A stretch of 64,000 nucleotides of DNA from assembly GCF_012530535.1 (NCBI RefSeq), contig NZ_CP051299.1, positions 1,426,001 to 1,490,000 of the forward strand, read 5' to 3'. The stretch's first letter is position 1. Each line of letters begins with the position of its first letter. This stretch comes from Microcella flavibacter. GTDB taxonomy: Bacteria; Actinomycetota; Actinomycetes; Actinomycetales; Microbacteriaceae. A model generated the notes under the pieces. It was given only the letters and a program-made list of their open reading frames with translations. It was not told where the DNA came from and did not search any database. The position numbers and the translations under genes are program-made. Below are positions 22,426 through 35,078 of this stretch, one piece after another.

Positions 22426-25400
22426 GTGCCGGCATCCCCTCTCGACCTCCATTCCCACCTGAGCGTCCGCGGCGCACGGGTCCACAATCTGCGCGACGTC
22501 GACGTGGTGATCCCGCGGGATTCGCTCGTCGTCTTCACCGGGCTCTCGGGCTCCGGCAAGAGCTCGCTCGCCTTCGACACGATCTTCGCCGAGGGCCAGC
22601 GCCGGTACGTCGAGTCCCTCTCGGCGTACGCGCGGCAGTTCCTCGGGCAGGTCGACCGCCCCGATGTCGACTTCATCGAGGGCCTGAGCCCCGCCGTCTC
22701 GATCGACCAGAAGTCGACCAACCGCAACCCGCGATCGACGGTCGGCACGATCACCGAGATCTACGACTACATGCGCCTGCTGTGGGCGCGGGTCGGCATC
22801 CCGCACTGCCCCGTCTGCGGCGAGCCCATCCAGCGCCAGACGGTGCAGCAGATCGCCGACGAGCTCATGACGCTCGAGACCGGCACCCGCTTCCAGATCC
22901 TCGCCCCGGTCGTCAGCCAGAAGAAGGGCGAGTTCGTCGACCTCTTCGCCGAGCTCGCGCAGGGCGGCTTCTCGCGCGCGGTCGTCGACGGCGAGATGAT
23001 CCAGCTCAGCGAGCCCCCCGCGCTCAAGAAGCAGGTCAAGCACGACATCTCCGTCGTCGTCGACCGCCTCGTCGCCAACGACGAGGGCCTCACCCGGCTC
23101 ACCGACTCGCTCGAGACCGCCCTGCGACTCACCGACGGCCTCGTCGTCGTCGACTACGTCGACCGCGAGGAGAAGGCGGCCGATCGCCGGCGCACCTTCA
23201 GCGAGAAGCTCAGCTGCCCCAACCGGCACCCGCTGCAGCTCACCGAGATCGAGCCGCGCACGTTCTCCTTCAACGCTCCCTTCGGCGCCTGCCCGGTCTG
23301 CTCGGGTCTCGGCACCCGCATGGCGGTCGACGTCGACCTGCTCATCGGTGATCCGAGCCTCAGCCTCAACGACGGCGTCGTCCTGCCGTGGAACCAGCAG
23401 GGCAAGGGCCTCTACAGCTACTTCCAGAAGCTCCTCGCGGGTCTCTCGCGCGACCTGGGCTTCTCGCTCGACACGCCGTGGGGCGACCTGGAGGAGAGCA
23501 CGCAGGACGCCATCCTCCACGGCAACGACTTCGAGGTGCGCGTCAAGTGGCGCAACCGCTACGGCCGCGACGTCACCTACTCGACCGGCTTCGAGGGCGT
23601 CATCCCGTACATCGAGCGCAAGTACGCCGAGGCCGAGAGCGACTGGTCGCAGCAGCGCTTCGCCGAGTACCTGCGCGAGGTCCCCTGCCCCGAGTGCGAC
23701 GGCGCGCGCCTCAAGCCCGAGGTGCTCGCGGTTCAGGTAAACGGCAACAGCATCGCTCAGGTCGCCGAGCTCAGCCTGCAGAACGCGTACGACTTCATGC
23801 AGGGCATCCGCCTCACCGAGCGCGAGGCCACGATCGCCGCTGCCGTGCTGCGCGAGATCCGGGCCCGGCTCGAGTTCCTGCTCGAGGTCGGTCTCGGCTA
23901 CCTCAGCATGGCCCGCGCGGCCGGCACCCTCTCCGGCGGCGAGGCGCAGCGCATCCGCCTCGCGACGCAGATCGGCTCGGGCCTCACGGGCGTGCTGTAC
24001 GTGCTCGACGAGCCCTCGATCGGTCTGCACCAGCGCGACAACCGACGCCTCATCGACACCCTGGTGAAGCTCAAGAACCTCGGCAACACGCTCATCGTCG
24101 TCGAGCACGACGAGGACACCATCCGCACCGCCGACTGGATCGTCGACATCGGCCCCGGAGCGGGCGAGCACGGCGGCGAGGTGGTGCACTCGGGCAGCTA
24201 CGAGGGGCTCCTCGCCAACGAGAAGTCGATCACGGGCGATTACCTCGCGGGCCGGCGGCAGGTCGTCGAGACCGTCCGGCGCCGCCCCGTCGACCTCGGC
24301 CGCACGCTGACGATCGAGGGCGCGCGGGCCAACAACCTGCGCGACGTCACCGTCGACATCCCGCTGGGCGTCTTCGTCGCCGTCACGGGCGTCAGCGGCT
24401 CGGGCAAGAGCTCGCTCGTCAACGACATCCTCTACAAGGTGCTCGCCAACAAGCTCAACGGGGCCCGGCAGGTCCCCGGCAAGCACACCCGCATCACCGG
24501 GCTCGAGCACCTCGACAAGGTCGTCCACGTCGACCAGGCGCCCATCGGGCGCACCCCCCGCTCGAACCCGGCCACCTACACGGGCGTGTTCGACCGCATC
24601 CGCACCCTCTTCGCCGAGACGCAGGAGGCGAAGATGCGCGGCTACCTGCCGGGCCGCTTCAGCTTCAACGTCAAGGGCGGCCGCTGCGAGAACTGCGCGG
24701 GCGACGGCACGATCAAGATCGAGATGAACTTCCTGCCCGACGTCTACGTCGCGTGCGAGGTCTGCGGCGGCGCTCGGTACAACCGCGACACGCTCTCGGT
24801 GCACTACAAGGGCAAGAACATCGCCGAGGTGCTCGACATGCCGATCGAGGAGGCCGCTGACTTCTTCGAGCCGATCAGCGCCATCCACCGGTTCCTCAAG
24901 ACGCTCGTCGAGGTCGGCCTCGGCTACGTGCGGCTCGGGCAGAGCGCCACGACCCTCTCGGGCGGCGAGGCGCAGCGCGTCAAGCTCGCCACCGAGCTGC
25001 AGAAGCGCTCGAACGGCCGCAGCATCTACGTGCTCGACGAGCCGACCACGGGTCTGCACTTCGAGGACGTCCGCAAGCTGCTCGCCGTGCTCGGCGGGCT
25101 CGTCGACAAGGGCAACTCGGTCGTCGTGATCGAGCACAACCTCGACGTCATCCGCGCCGCCGACTGGCTCATCGACCTCGGGCCCGAGGGCGGCTCGGGC
25201 GGCGGCTCCGTGCTCGCCTCCGGCACGCCCGAGCAGCTCGCCGGCGTCGAGGGCAGCCACACCGGGCGGTTCCTCGCCGAGCTGCTGCCCGAGACCGATG
25301 TGATCGAGGCTCCGGTCACGGGCCCGCGTGGACGAGCGACGAAGAGCGCGACGGGGACGAAGCCCGCCTCCAAGACCGGTGCCGCGAAGAAGTCGACGGC

Positions 25401-25479
25401 GACCGCGAAGAAGGCGAAGGGCGCCGCGGCCGGGAGCGTCGCGCCGAAGCGCGCGGCACGATCGCGGGCGGCGGGCTGA
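22426..25479 (+). CDS. uvrA: Excinuclease ABC subunit A
   Basis: UvrA is the dimeric ABC ATPase that finds DNA lesions and loads UvrB. It has 1017 residues. The first ATPase has '[10 protein letters not shown]' and the second '[10 protein letters not shown]', with signatures '[12 protein letters not shown]' and '[12 protein letters not shown]'. The zinc modules are 'CPVC' near residue 127, 'CPVC' near 290 and 'CENC'...'CEVC' near 755-785. GTG at 22426 is chosen because the -10 TAGAAT lies 7 bases before it; an ATG 9 bases upstream overlaps that hexamer. The last ~46 residues are a Lys/Ala/Ser/Thr tail absent from typical UvrA. Confidence 0.97.
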   Translation: MPASPLDLHSHLSVRGARVHNLRDVDVVIPRDSLVVFTGLSGSGKSSLAFDTIFAEGQRRYVESLSAYARQFLGQVDRPDVDFIEGLSPAVSIDQKSTNRNPRSTVGTITEIYDYMRLLWARVGIPHCPVCGEPIQRQTVQQIADELMTLETGTRFQILAPVVSQKKGEFVDLFAELAQGGFSRAVVDGEMIQLSEPPALKKQVKHDISVVVDRLVANDEGLTRLTDSLETALRLTDGLVVVDYVDREEKAADRRRTFSEKLSCPNRHPLQLTEIEPRTFSFNAPFGACPVCSGLGTRMAVDVDLLIGDPSLSLNDGVVLPWNQQGKGLYSYFQKLLAGLSRDLGFSLDTPWGDLEESTQDAILHGNDFEVRVKWRNRYGRDVTYSTGFEGVIPYIERKYAEAESDWSQQRFAEYLREVPCPECDGARLKPEVLAVQVNGNSIAQVAELSLQNAYDFMQGIRLTEREATIAAAVLREIRARLEFLLEVGLGYLSMARAAGTLSGGEAQRIRLATQIGSGLTGVLYVLDEPSIGLHQRDNRRLIDTLVKLKNLGNTLIVVEHDEDTIRTADWIVDIGPGAGEHGGEVVHSGSYEGLLANEKSITGDYLAGRRQVVETVRRRPVDLGRTLTIEGARANNLRDVTVDIPLGVFVAVTGVSGSGKSSLVNDILYKVLANKLNGARQVPGKHTRITGLEHLDKVVHVDQAPIGRTPRSNPATYTGVFDRIRTLFAETQEAKMRGYLPGRFSFNVKGGRCENCAGDGTIKIEMNFLPDVYVACEVCGGARYNRDTLSVHYKGKNIAEVLDMPIEEAADFFEPISAIHRFLKTLVEVGLGYVRLGQSATTLSGGEAQRVKLATELQKRSNGRSIYVLDEPTTGLHFEDVRKLLAVLGGLVDKGNSVVVIEHNLDVIRAADWLIDLGPEGGSGGGSVLASGTPEQLAGVEGSHTGRFLAELLPETDVIEAPVTGPRGRATKSATGTKPASKTGAAKKSTATAKKAKGAAAGSVAPKRAARSRAAG

Positions 25480-25499
25480 GCATCCGTGCAGGCGGCGGG

Positions 25500-27536
25500 A
25501 TGACCCCCCAGGAGACGCGCGACGCGTGGCGGCCCCGTCGCGGCGAGATCCCGACCGAGCCGGGCGTCTACCGGTTCCGGGACGACGCGGGGCGCGTGCT
25601 CTACGTCGGCAAGGCGAAGAACCTGCGGCAGCGCCTCAGCAACTACTTCCAGCCGCTGCACACGCTGCACGAGCGCACCCGGCGGATGGTCACCACGGCC
25701 CGGGGCGTCGAGTGGACGGTCGTCGGCAGCGAGCTCGAGGCCCTGCAGCTCGAGTACGGCTGGATCAAGGAGTTCGCGCCGCCGTTCAACGTCAAGTTCC
25801 GCGACGACAAGACCTACCCGTACCTCGCGATCACCCTCGGCGACGCGGTGCCGCGGGTCATGGTGACCCGCACCCGCGGCATCCCCGGGGCCCGCTACTT
25901 CGGCCCGTACACGAAGGTCTGGGCGGTGCGCGAGACGGTCGACATCATGCTCAAGGCCTTCCCGATGCGCTCGTGCTCCGACGCGACGTACAAGCGGGCC
26001 CGCGACCGCAAGCGACCGTGCCTGCTCGGCGACATCGGCAAGTGCGCCGCCCCCTGCGTCGACCGCATCAGCAAGGCCGACCACAAGTCGATCGCCGTCG
26101 ACTTCGCCTCCTTCATGGCCGGCAACGACGCGAGCCACGTGCGCGAGCTGCGATCGCGGATGACCGCCGCCGCCGCCGAGATGGACTACGAGTCCGCCGC
26201 CCGCCTGCGCGACCAGATCGGGGCGCTCGAGACCGCGCTGTCGAAGAGCTCGATCGTGCTGCAGGAGGACGTCGACGTCGACGTCTTCGGCATCGCCCAC
26301 GACGAGCTGGCCGCCGCCGTGCAGCTCTTCGTGGTGCGCGGCGGGCGCATCCGCGGCGTGCGCGGCTGGGTCGTCGACACCGAGCTCGACGTGGCGCTGC
26401 CCGAGCTCGTCGACCAGGTGCTGCAGAACGCCTACGACGAGGTCGTGGTCCCCGCGCGCGAGGTGATCGTGCCCGAGATCCCCGACGACGCCGCCGCGCT
26501 GCAGCAGGTGCTGAGCGAGCGACGCCGCGCCGCGGGGGAGCGTGGATCGGTCGTGGTCAAGACCGCCCGGCGCGGCGACAAGGCCACCCTCGCCGAGACG
26601 GTCACGACGAACGCCCGCAACGCGCTGCAGGTCTACAAGACCCGGCGCAGCGGCGACTTCACCGCGCGCTCGCAGGCCCTCGCCGACATCCAGGAGGCGC
26701 TGGGGCTCGCCGAGGCCCCGCTGCGGCTCGAGTGCTTCGACGTCTCGCACCTCGGCGGCACCAACCAGGTCGCCTCGATGGTCGTGTTCGAGGACGGCCT
26801 GCCGAAGAAGGACCAGTACCGGAAGTTCTCGATCGCCTCGGCACGCGACGACACGGACGCCGTGTACCAGGTGCTCAGCCGGCGGCTCGCCTACCTGCGG
26901 CCCGGCGCCGCCGGCGTCGAGGTGCCCGCCGACACCGAGCTCGCGGCCGACGCGGTCGCCGCGGCCGAGTCCGCGGCGGTCGACGGCGCGGCGGGGACGG
27001 CGGCCTCGGAGGCCGCGGCCGCCGAGGCGCCCGTCGCGACGGGCACCCGCAAGGCCTTCCACTACCGACCGGGCCTGCTCGTCATCGACGGCGGGCAGCC
27101 GCAGGTCGCCGCCGCCGCCCGCGCCCTCGCCGACGCCGGCATCGACGACATCGCCGTCTGCGGCATCGCGAAGCGGCTGGAGGAGATCTGGCTGCCCGAC
27201 AGCGACTACCCGGTGATCCTGCCGCGCAGCTCCGACGCCCTCTTCCTGCTGCAGCGACTGCGCGACGAGGCGCACCGGTTCGCGCTGCGCTACCAGCGCA
27301 CGAAGCGGTCGGCCGACATCCAGACCCAGTTGTCGAGCATCCCGGGTCTCGGGCCGGCGCGGGTCAAGCAGCTGCTCACGCACTTCGGCTCGGTGACGCG
27401 CCTGCGGGCCGCGACGGTCGACGAGCTCGTCGCCGTCGACGGCATCGGCCGCATCACCGCCGAGCAGGTGCACCGGGCGGTGCGGCAGGGCGGCCCCGGT
27501 AGGCTGAAGGCCCCGACGAACGAGGCCCGATCATGA
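25500..27536 (+). CDS. uvrC: Excinuclease ABC subunit C
   Basis: UvrC makes the dual incisions in excision repair. It has 678 residues. The N-terminal GIY-YIG nuclease (about 16-95) contains '[20 protein letters not shown]'. A UVR motif lies near 212-250, the RNase H-like nuclease includes '[20 protein letters not shown]' and '[11 protein letters not shown]', and the C-terminal helix-hairpin-helix pair contains '[14 protein letters not shown]'. Between about residues 470 and 515 is an Ala/Glu/Val-rich insert of low complexity. It starts 20 bases after uvrA, and its stop overlaps rapZ by 4 bases (ATGA). Confidence 0.96.
   Translation: MTPQETRDAWRPRRGEIPTEPGVYRFRDDAGRVLYVGKAKNLRQRLSNYFQPLHTLHERTRRMVTTARGVEWTVVGSELEALQLEYGWIKEFAPPFNVKFRDDKTYPYLAITLGDAVPRVMVTRTRGIPGARYFGPYTKVWAVRETVDIMLKAFPMRSCSDATYKRARDRKRPCLLGDIGKCAAPCVDRISKADHKSIAVDFASFMAGNDASHVRELRSRMTAAAAEMDYESAARLRDQIGALETALSKSSIVLQEDVDVDVFGIAHDELAAAVQLFVVRGGRIRGVRGWVVDTELDVALPELVDQVLQNAYDEVVVPAREVIVPEIPDDAAALQQVLSERRRAAGERGSVVVKTARRGDKATLAETVTTNARNALQVYKTRRSGDFTARSQALADIQEALGLAEAPLRLECFDVSHLGGTNQVASMVVFEDGLPKKDQYRKFSIASARDDTDAVYQVLSRRLAYLRPGAAGVEVPADTELAADAVAAAESAAVDGAAGTAASEAAAAEAPVATGTRKAFHYRPGLLVIDGGQPQVAAAARALADAGIDDIAVCGIAKRLEEIWLPDSDYPVILPRSSDALFLLQRLRDEAHRFALRYQRTKRSADIQTQLSSIPGLGPARVKQLLTHFGSVTRLRAATVDELVAVDGIGRITAEQVHRAVRQGGPGRLKAPTNEARS
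27500..27505 (+). promoter_or_regulatory. Candidate -10 element for rapZ inside uvrC
   Basis: TAGGCT read across the uvrC codons GGT-AGG-CTG, 27 bases before the rapZ ATG. If used, it would let rapZ be transcribed apart from uvrC. Confidence 0.35.
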
Positions 27537-28402
27537 TCCAGACCGCGCACGACGTGCTCATCGTCACCGGGATGTCCGGCGCCGGTCGCTCGACGGTCGC
27601 GAACGCCCTCGAGGACCTCGGCTGGTACGTCGTCGACAACCTGCCCCCGCAGATGCTGCGCCCTCTCGTCGACCTCGCCGTGCACCCGGGCAGCGCGCTG
27701 CCCAAGATCGCCGCCGTCGTCGACGTCCGCGGCGGCAAGCTCTTCGCCGACCTCGCGCTCATCATCGACGAGCTGCGCGACCGCGCGACCGTGCGCGTGC
27801 TCTTCCTCGAGGCGACCGATGCGGCGCTCGTCCGGCGCTTCGAGCAGGTGCGCCGCCCGCACCCGCTGCAGCTCGACGGCACGCTCCTCGACGGCATCGG
27901 CCGCGAGCGGGAGCGCATGCTCGAGGTGCGCGAGCTCAGCGACATCGTGATCGACACGAGCGAGCTCAACATCCACCAGCTGGCCACGACGGTGAGCCAG
28001 ATCTTCGCCCCGGCCGGGACGGCCGACGTGAAGCTCACGCTCGAGAGCTTCGGCTTCAAGTACGGCGCCCCGACCGACGTCGACATGATCGCGGACGCGC
28101 GGTTCCTGCCGAACCCGTTCTGGCAGGAGGAGCTGCGCAGCTCGACCGGGCTCGACGGCGCGGTGAGCGATTACGTGCTGGGGCAGGAGGGCGCCCTCGA
28201 CTTCCTCGACGCCTACTTCGCCGCGCTGCAGCCGGTGCTCGCCGGCTACGCCCGCGAGAACAAGCGCCACGCGACCATCGCGATCGGCTGCACCGGCGGC
28301 AAGCACCGCTCCGTGGCGATGATCGAGCAGCTGGCGGCGCGCGTGCGCACCCTGCCCGGCATCGCGGTCACCGTGAAGCATCGCGACCTCGGTCGCGAGT
28401 AG
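27533..28402 (+). CDS. rapZ: RapZ-family nucleotide-binding protein
   Basis: A P-loop protein of 289 residues from the RapZ/YvcJ family. In E. coli RapZ guides RNase E to the GlmZ small RNA; the role in actinobacteria is not settled. The Walker A is 'GMSGAGRS' (13-20), where Arg19 replaces the usual Lys, as in other actinobacterial members. '[13 protein letters not shown]' and the C-terminal '[17 protein letters not shown]' are conserved. It overlaps uvrC by 4 bases. The yvcK gene that often sits between rapZ and whiA is missing here. Confidence 0.94.
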   Translation: MIQTAHDVLIVTGMSGAGRSTVANALEDLGWYVVDNLPPQMLRPLVDLAVHPGSALPKIAAVVDVRGGKLFADLALIIDELRDRATVRVLFLEATDAALVRRFEQVRRPHPLQLDGTLLDGIGRERERMLEVRELSDIVIDTSELNIHQLATTVSQIFAPAGTADVKLTLESFGFKYGAPTDVDMIADARFLPNPFWQEELRSSTGLDGAVSDYVLGQEGALDFLDAYFAALQPVLAGYARENKRHATIAIGCTGGKHRSVAMIEQLAARVRTLPGIAVTVKHRDLGRE

Positions 28403-28405
28403 GCT
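28400..28405 (+). promoter_or_regulatory. Candidate -10 element for whiA; overlaps the rapZ stop codon
   Basis: TAGGCT whose TAG is the rapZ stop. The expected transcript would have a ~49-base leader with the ribosome binding site GAGAGGAAG before whiA. Confidence 0.4.
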
Positions 28406-28460
28406 CGACTGTCGCCCTGGCGCGACGCAGAGAACGACGACGACGATCGAGAGGAAGACC

Positions 28461-29435
28461 GTGGCATTGACCGCCGATGTGAAAGAGGAACTCGCACAGC
28501 TGGCGGTCACCAAGACCACGGTGCGCGCCGCCGAGCTGGCGACGATCCTCCGGTTCGCTGGCGGTCTGCACCTCATCTCGGGCCGCGTCGCGGTCGAGGT
28601 CGAGCTCGATGCCGCGACGACGGCGCACCGCGTGCGCCGCGACCTCGCCGAGCTCTACGGCATGCGCAGCGACGGCGCGATGATGTCCGCGAGCGGCATC
28701 CGCCGCACCCCCACCTACGTCGTCCGCGTCGTCGACGGCGGCGAGACGCTCGCCCGGCAGACGGGCCTCCTGGATGCTCGGCGCCGGCCCGTCCGCGGCC
28801 TCCCCAACCGGCTCACGACGGGCTCCCGCGAAGAGCTCGCGGCGGTGTGGCGCGGCGCGTTCCTCGCGCACGGATCGCTGACCGACCCCGGTCGCTCCGC
28901 CGCCCTCGAGATCACCTGCCCCGGCAACGAGTCCGCGATGGCCCTCGTGGGCGCCGCGGGTCGGCTGGGCATCCCGGCGAAGGCGCGCGAGGTGCGCGGC
29001 GTGCACCGCGTCGTCATCCGCGACGGCGAGAAGATCAGCCAGATGCTGCGCCTCATGGGCGCCACCGACACGGTGGGGGAGTGGGAGGAGATGCGGCAGC
29101 GCCGCGAGGTGCGCGCGACCGCGAACCGCCTCGTCAACTTCGACGACGCCAACCTGCGCCGCTCCGCCCAGGCCGCCGTCGCCGCCTGCGCGCGCGTCGA
29201 GCGCGCGCTCGAGATCCTCGGCGACGAGGTGCCCGAGCACCTGCAGTACGCCGGCCGGCTGCGCCTCGCGCACCGCGACGCGAGCCTCGACGAGCTCGGC
29301 CACCACGCCGACCCGCCCATGACGAAGGACGCGGTGGCGGGGCGCATCCGCCGCCTGCTCGCCATGGCCGACAAGCGCGCCGAGCAGCTCGGCATCGGCG
29401 GCACCGACGCCAACCTTCCCTCCGAGGACGACTGA
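28461..29435 (+). CDS. whiA: Sporulation/cell-division regulator WhiA
   Basis: WhiA is a DNA-binding protein that combines a LAGLIDADG-homing-endonuclease-like N-terminal domain with a C-terminal helix-turn-helix. In Streptomyces it activates division genes with WhiB. It has 324 residues: '[14 protein letters not shown]' at the start, '[21 protein letters not shown]' in the LAGLIDADG part, and '[16 protein letters not shown]' at the end. GTG at 28461 is preceded by GAGAGGAAG. Its presence in a likely non-sporulating actinobacterium points to the conserved division role. Confidence 0.95.
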   Translation: MALTADVKEELAQLAVTKTTVRAAELATILRFAGGLHLISGRVAVEVELDAATTAHRVRRDLAELYGMRSDGAMMSASGIRRTPTYVVRVVDGGETLARQTGLLDARRRPVRGLPNRLTTGSREELAAVWRGAFLAHGSLTDPGRSAALEITCPGNESAMALVGAAGRLGIPAKAREVRGVHRVVIRDGEKISQMLRLMGATDTVGEWEEMRQRREVRATANRLVNFDDANLRRSAQAAVAACARVERALEILGDEVPEHLQYAGRLRLAHRDASLDELGHHADPPMTKDAVAGRIRRLLAMADKRAEQLGIGGTDANLPSEDD

Positions 29436-29501
29436 GCCCGTCATCGCTGAGAGGTGCGTGTGCAGCGGGAACAGCCGCGCCGCCTGAGCGGTTGCCGTCC
29501 G

Positions 29502-29507
29502 TAGACT
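29502..29507 (+). promoter_or_regulatory. Candidate -10 element, sodA
   Basis: TAGACT, 60 bases before the sodA start, leaving a ~55-base leader with GAGGAG near its end. No clear -35 element. Confidence 0.4.
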
Positions 29508-29567
29508 GACAGCCGTCAGCGGGGTCGCTCGACGCGGCCTCAGCACAACCGCGAGGAGAATGCACGC

Positions 29568-31320
<1,753 letters not shown>

Positions 31321-31335
31321 GCGCGGGGACGGGCC

Positions 31336-32540
<1,205 letters not shown>

Positions 32541-32550
<10 letters not shown>

Positions 32551-33347
32551 CCCGCACCCCGCTGATTGCGGGCAACTGGAAGATGAACCTCGACCACCTG
32601 CAGGCGATCGCCTTCGTGCAGAAGCTCGCGTGGTCGCTCAAGGACGCCAAGCACAGCGTCGGTGATGCGGAGGTGGCGGTGTTCCCGCCCTTCACCGATC
32701 TCCGCAGCGTGCAGACGCTCATCGCCGCCGACAAGCTCGAGCTCGTGCACGGCGCGCAGGACATCTCGATCCACGACAGCGGCGCGTACACCGGCGAGAT
32801 CTCGGGCGCCTTCCTGAAGGCGCTCGCCTGCAGCTACGTGATCATCGGGCACTCCGAGCGCCGGCAGTACCACCACGAGGACGACGACGTGGTCGCGCAG
32901 AAGACGCTCGCCGCGCTGAAGCACGGCGTCACCCCGGTGGTCTGCGTCGGCGAGACCGCGGAGGACCTCGAGGCGCACGGCCCCGCGGCCGTGCCCGTGG
33001 GCCAGCTGGCGACCGTGCTCGACGCGATCGTCGCCGGCCCCTCGGGCGCCGATGCCGAGATCGTGGTCGCCTACGAGCCCGTGTGGGCGATCGGCTCCGG
33101 CCAGGCGGCGAGCCCCGAGCAGGCCCAGCAGGTCTGCGCGGCGCTGCGGTCGGCGATCGTCGAGAAGCTGGGGGAGGACGCGGGCGCACGCACGCGCATC
33201 CTCTACGGCGGCAGTGTGAAGTCGGGCAACATCGCCGGATTCATGGCGCAGAAGGACGTCGACGGCGCCCTCGTCGGCGGTGCGAGCCTCGATGCGGCCG
33301 AGTTCTCGGCGATCGCGCGCTTCCGCAGCCACGTCGGCACCGTCTGA
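32541..33347 (+). CDS. tpiA: Triosephosphate isomerase
   Basis: TpiA interconverts dihydroxyacetone phosphate and glyceraldehyde 3-phosphate. It has 268 residues, with the substrate Lys in 'GNWKMN' (11-16), the catalytic His in '[10 protein letters not shown]', the catalytic Glu in '[12 protein letters not shown]', and the phosphate-binding '[11 protein letters not shown]'. Its start lies 10 bases inside pgk, preceded by CTGGAGG within pgk. It is followed by a strong hairpin before secG. Confidence 0.97.
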
Positions 33348-33384
33348 CCGAGAGACCCGCTCCCGTCGGCGGCGCGCCCGCCGA

Positions 33385-33418
33385 GCGCCGCGGCCCGTCG
33401 CGCGACCGGCCGCGGCGC
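33385..33418 (+). terminator. tpiA terminator
   Basis: A perfect 11-bp GC stem (33385-33395 with 33408-33418) whose 12-base loop can itself fold over four pairs (GTCG/CGAC). It separates the glycolytic operon from the secG promoter. Confidence 0.65.
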
Positions 33419-33428
33419 CGCCCTGCGC

Positions 33429-33434
33429 TAGAGT
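33429..33434 (+). promoter_or_regulatory. Candidate -10 element, secG
   Basis: TAGAGT, 35 bases before the secG GTG. The leader carries GAGAGG upstream of the start codon. Confidence 0.35.
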
Positions 33435-33469
33435 AGGCAACTGTTCTGAAACCCCGAGAGGTCGCCCCC

Positions 33470-33718
33470 GTGGAAATCCTTCAGGTCCTGCTCCAGGTCG
33501 TCCTGGGCATCACCAGCCTGCTGCTCACCCTGATGATCCTGCTCCACCGCGGTCGCGGCGGCGGGCTCTCCGACATGTTCGGCGGCGGCGTCTCGTCGAA
33601 CCTCGGCGCCTCCGGGGTCGCCGAACGCAATCTCAACCGCATCACGATCGTGCTCGCCCTCGTCTGGGTGACCTCGATCGTGATCCTCGGTCTCATCACG
33701 CGTTTCGACGCGGTCTAG
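33470..33718 (+). CDS. secG: Preprotein translocase subunit SecG
   Basis: SecG is the small SecYEG channel subunit that helps protein export. It has 82 residues and two hydrophobic helices (about 3-24 and 58-78), joined by the conserved glycine-rich cytoplasmic loop 'HRGRGGGLSDMFGGGVSSNL'. It starts with GTG 8 bases after GAGAGG. rbpA follows after 14 bases, so the two are probably co-transcribed. Confidence 0.95.
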   Translation: MEILQVLLQVVLGITSLLLTLMILLHRGRGGGLSDMFGGGVSSNLGASGVAERNLNRITIVLALVWVTSIVILGLITRFDAV

Positions 33719-33732
33719 GAAGGGAGCACCAC

Positions 33733-34092
33733 ATGGTCTCCGGTGGCAGTGCGATCCGCGGCTCGCGGGTCGGGTCAGGCCCCATGGGCGAGCAGGATCG
33801 CGGCGTCCACGCCGAGCGCATCGCCGTCTCGTACTGGGACGCCTCGGGCAACGAGACGGTGCGGCACTTCGCGGCGAACCTCCCGGAGGAGGAGATCCCC
33901 GAGGTCATCGACTCCCCGACGACCGGCCTCCCCGCCGGCCGTGACAAGGCGAACCCGCCCCAGGTGGCGAAGAACGAGCCGTACAAGACCCACCTCGCCT
34001 ACGTGAAGGAGCGCCGCTCCGAGGACGAGGCGAAGCAGATCCTCGACGAGGCGCTGCAGAAGCTCCGCGAGCGGCGCGGCACCTCCGCCTGA
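33733..34092 (+). CDS. rbpA: RNA polymerase-binding protein RbpA
   Basis: RbpA is an actinobacterial activator that stabilises RNA polymerase open complexes with group 1 and 2 sigma factors. It has 119 residues: N-terminal tail 'IRGSRVGSGPMGEQDRG', the core 'RIAVSYWDASGNETVRHFAA', a linker, and the basic sigma-interacting C-terminal helix 'YVKERRSEDEAKQILDEAL'. There are no cysteines at all, so unlike the Streptomyces protein it cannot bind zinc through Cys residues. AAGGGAG precedes the ATG. RbpA matters here because it affects use of the many promoters lacking a -35. Confidence 0.92.
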   Translation: MVSGGSAIRGSRVGSGPMGEQDRGVHAERIAVSYWDASGNETVRHFAANLPEEEIPEVIDSPTTGLPAGRDKANPPQVAKNEPYKTHLAYVKERRSEDEAKQILDEALQKLRERRGTSA

Positions 34093-34103
34093 CGCCCAGT
34101 CAC

Positions 34104-34146
34104 GAGAACGGCCCCGGTCATCCGAATGGATGCCGGGGCCGTTCTC
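34104..34146. terminator. Bidirectional terminator between rbpA and pgl
   Basis: A 14-bp outer stem, a single bulged T, a 5-bp inner stem and the loop GAAT. The outer arm is GAGAACGG and the right arm ends CCGTTCTC. It lies between convergent genes. Confidence 0.85.
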
Positions 34147-34171
34147 GTTCGCGGCGGCGAGCCGCGCGGCG

Positions 34172-35002
34172 CTAGCGTCCGCCGGGCGCCCGCGTCGGCA
34201 GCCAGTCCGACTGGTCCATCGCGCCCGTCCAGTAGGAGGTGGGCATGATGAGCGACTCGGGCACGTCGGTCGAGGCAGCGGCGTCGATGAAGAACACGGT
34301 GCGCTTGGTGCCGAGCACGCCCGCGACGGGCACCTCCTGCACCGAGGCGCCGGCGAGGGCGAGCCCGAGGGCGGGGGCCTTGTCGGCGCCGGTGAGCACG
34401 AGCCAGATGCGCTCGGAGCTGTTGATGAGCGGCATCGTCAGGCTGAGCCGGCCGGCGGGAGGCTTGGGGGAGTCGTGCACGGCGATGACGCCGGGCACCG
34501 TGACGGTGGGCCCTTCGCGCTCGGGGAACAGCGAGGCGACGTGGCCGTCGGGCCCCACCCCGAGGAAGGTGATGGCGAAGCGGGGGAAATCGGCGCCCTC
34601 GGCCGCGTGGGCGCGCAGCTCGTCGGCGTACCGCGCGGCGGCCTCGTCGATGTCGAGCCCCTCGTCGCTCGCGGGGAACGGGTGCACGCGGCTCTCGTCG
34701 ACGGGCACGTGGTCGAGCAGCGCCCGGCGGGCCTGCGTCTCGTTGCGCTCGTCGTCCCCGCGCGGCAGCCAGCGCTCATCCCCCCACCACACGTGCACGA
34801 GCGACCAGTCGATGCTGTTGCGCGCGGGCGACTGGGCGATGGCCCGCAGCACCTCGGTGCCGACGGAGCCGCCGGTGAGCACGATGTGGGCCTCGCCCTC
34901 GTCCTCGATGAGGTCGATGACCTTCGTGAGGAACCGCGCCGCGACGGAGGCGGCGAGGGCGGGGCGGTCGGGGTGCACGAGCACGCGTCGTTCGGTCGTC
35001 AC
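34172..35002 (-). CDS. pgl: 6-phosphogluconolactonase
   Basis: Pgl hydrolyses 6-phosphogluconolactone, the second oxidative pentose-phosphate step. It is a 276-residue DevB-type protein with 'AHIVLTGGSVGTEVLRAI' near the N-terminus, 'HVWWGDERWLP' in the middle and 'FLGVGPDGHVASLFP' carrying the conserved DGH motif. GTG at 35002 follows AGAGAGG. It is last in the minus-strand run tkt-tal-pgi-zwf-opcA-pgl, 76 bases after opcA, and shares a terminator with rbpA. Confidence 0.94.
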   Translation of the reverse strand: MTTERRVLVHPDRPALAASVAARFLTKVIDLIEDEGEAHIVLTGGSVGTEVLRAIAQSPARNSIDWSLVHVWWGDERWLPRGDDERNETQARRALLDHVPVDESRVHPFPASDEGLDIDEAAARYADELRAHAAEGADFPRFAITFLGVGPDGHVASLFPEREGPTVTVPGVIAVHDSPKPPAGRLSLTMPLINSSERIWLVLTGADKAPALGLALAGASVQEVPVAGVLGTKRTVFFIDAAASTDVPESLIMPTSYWTGAMDQSDWLPTRAPGGR

Positions 35003-35078
35003 GTCGGTGTGAACCTCTCTGCTGCGGATCGGGGGCGGGATGCTCGGCCGCGGCTCGGGAGCCGCGCGGTCGACGGCC

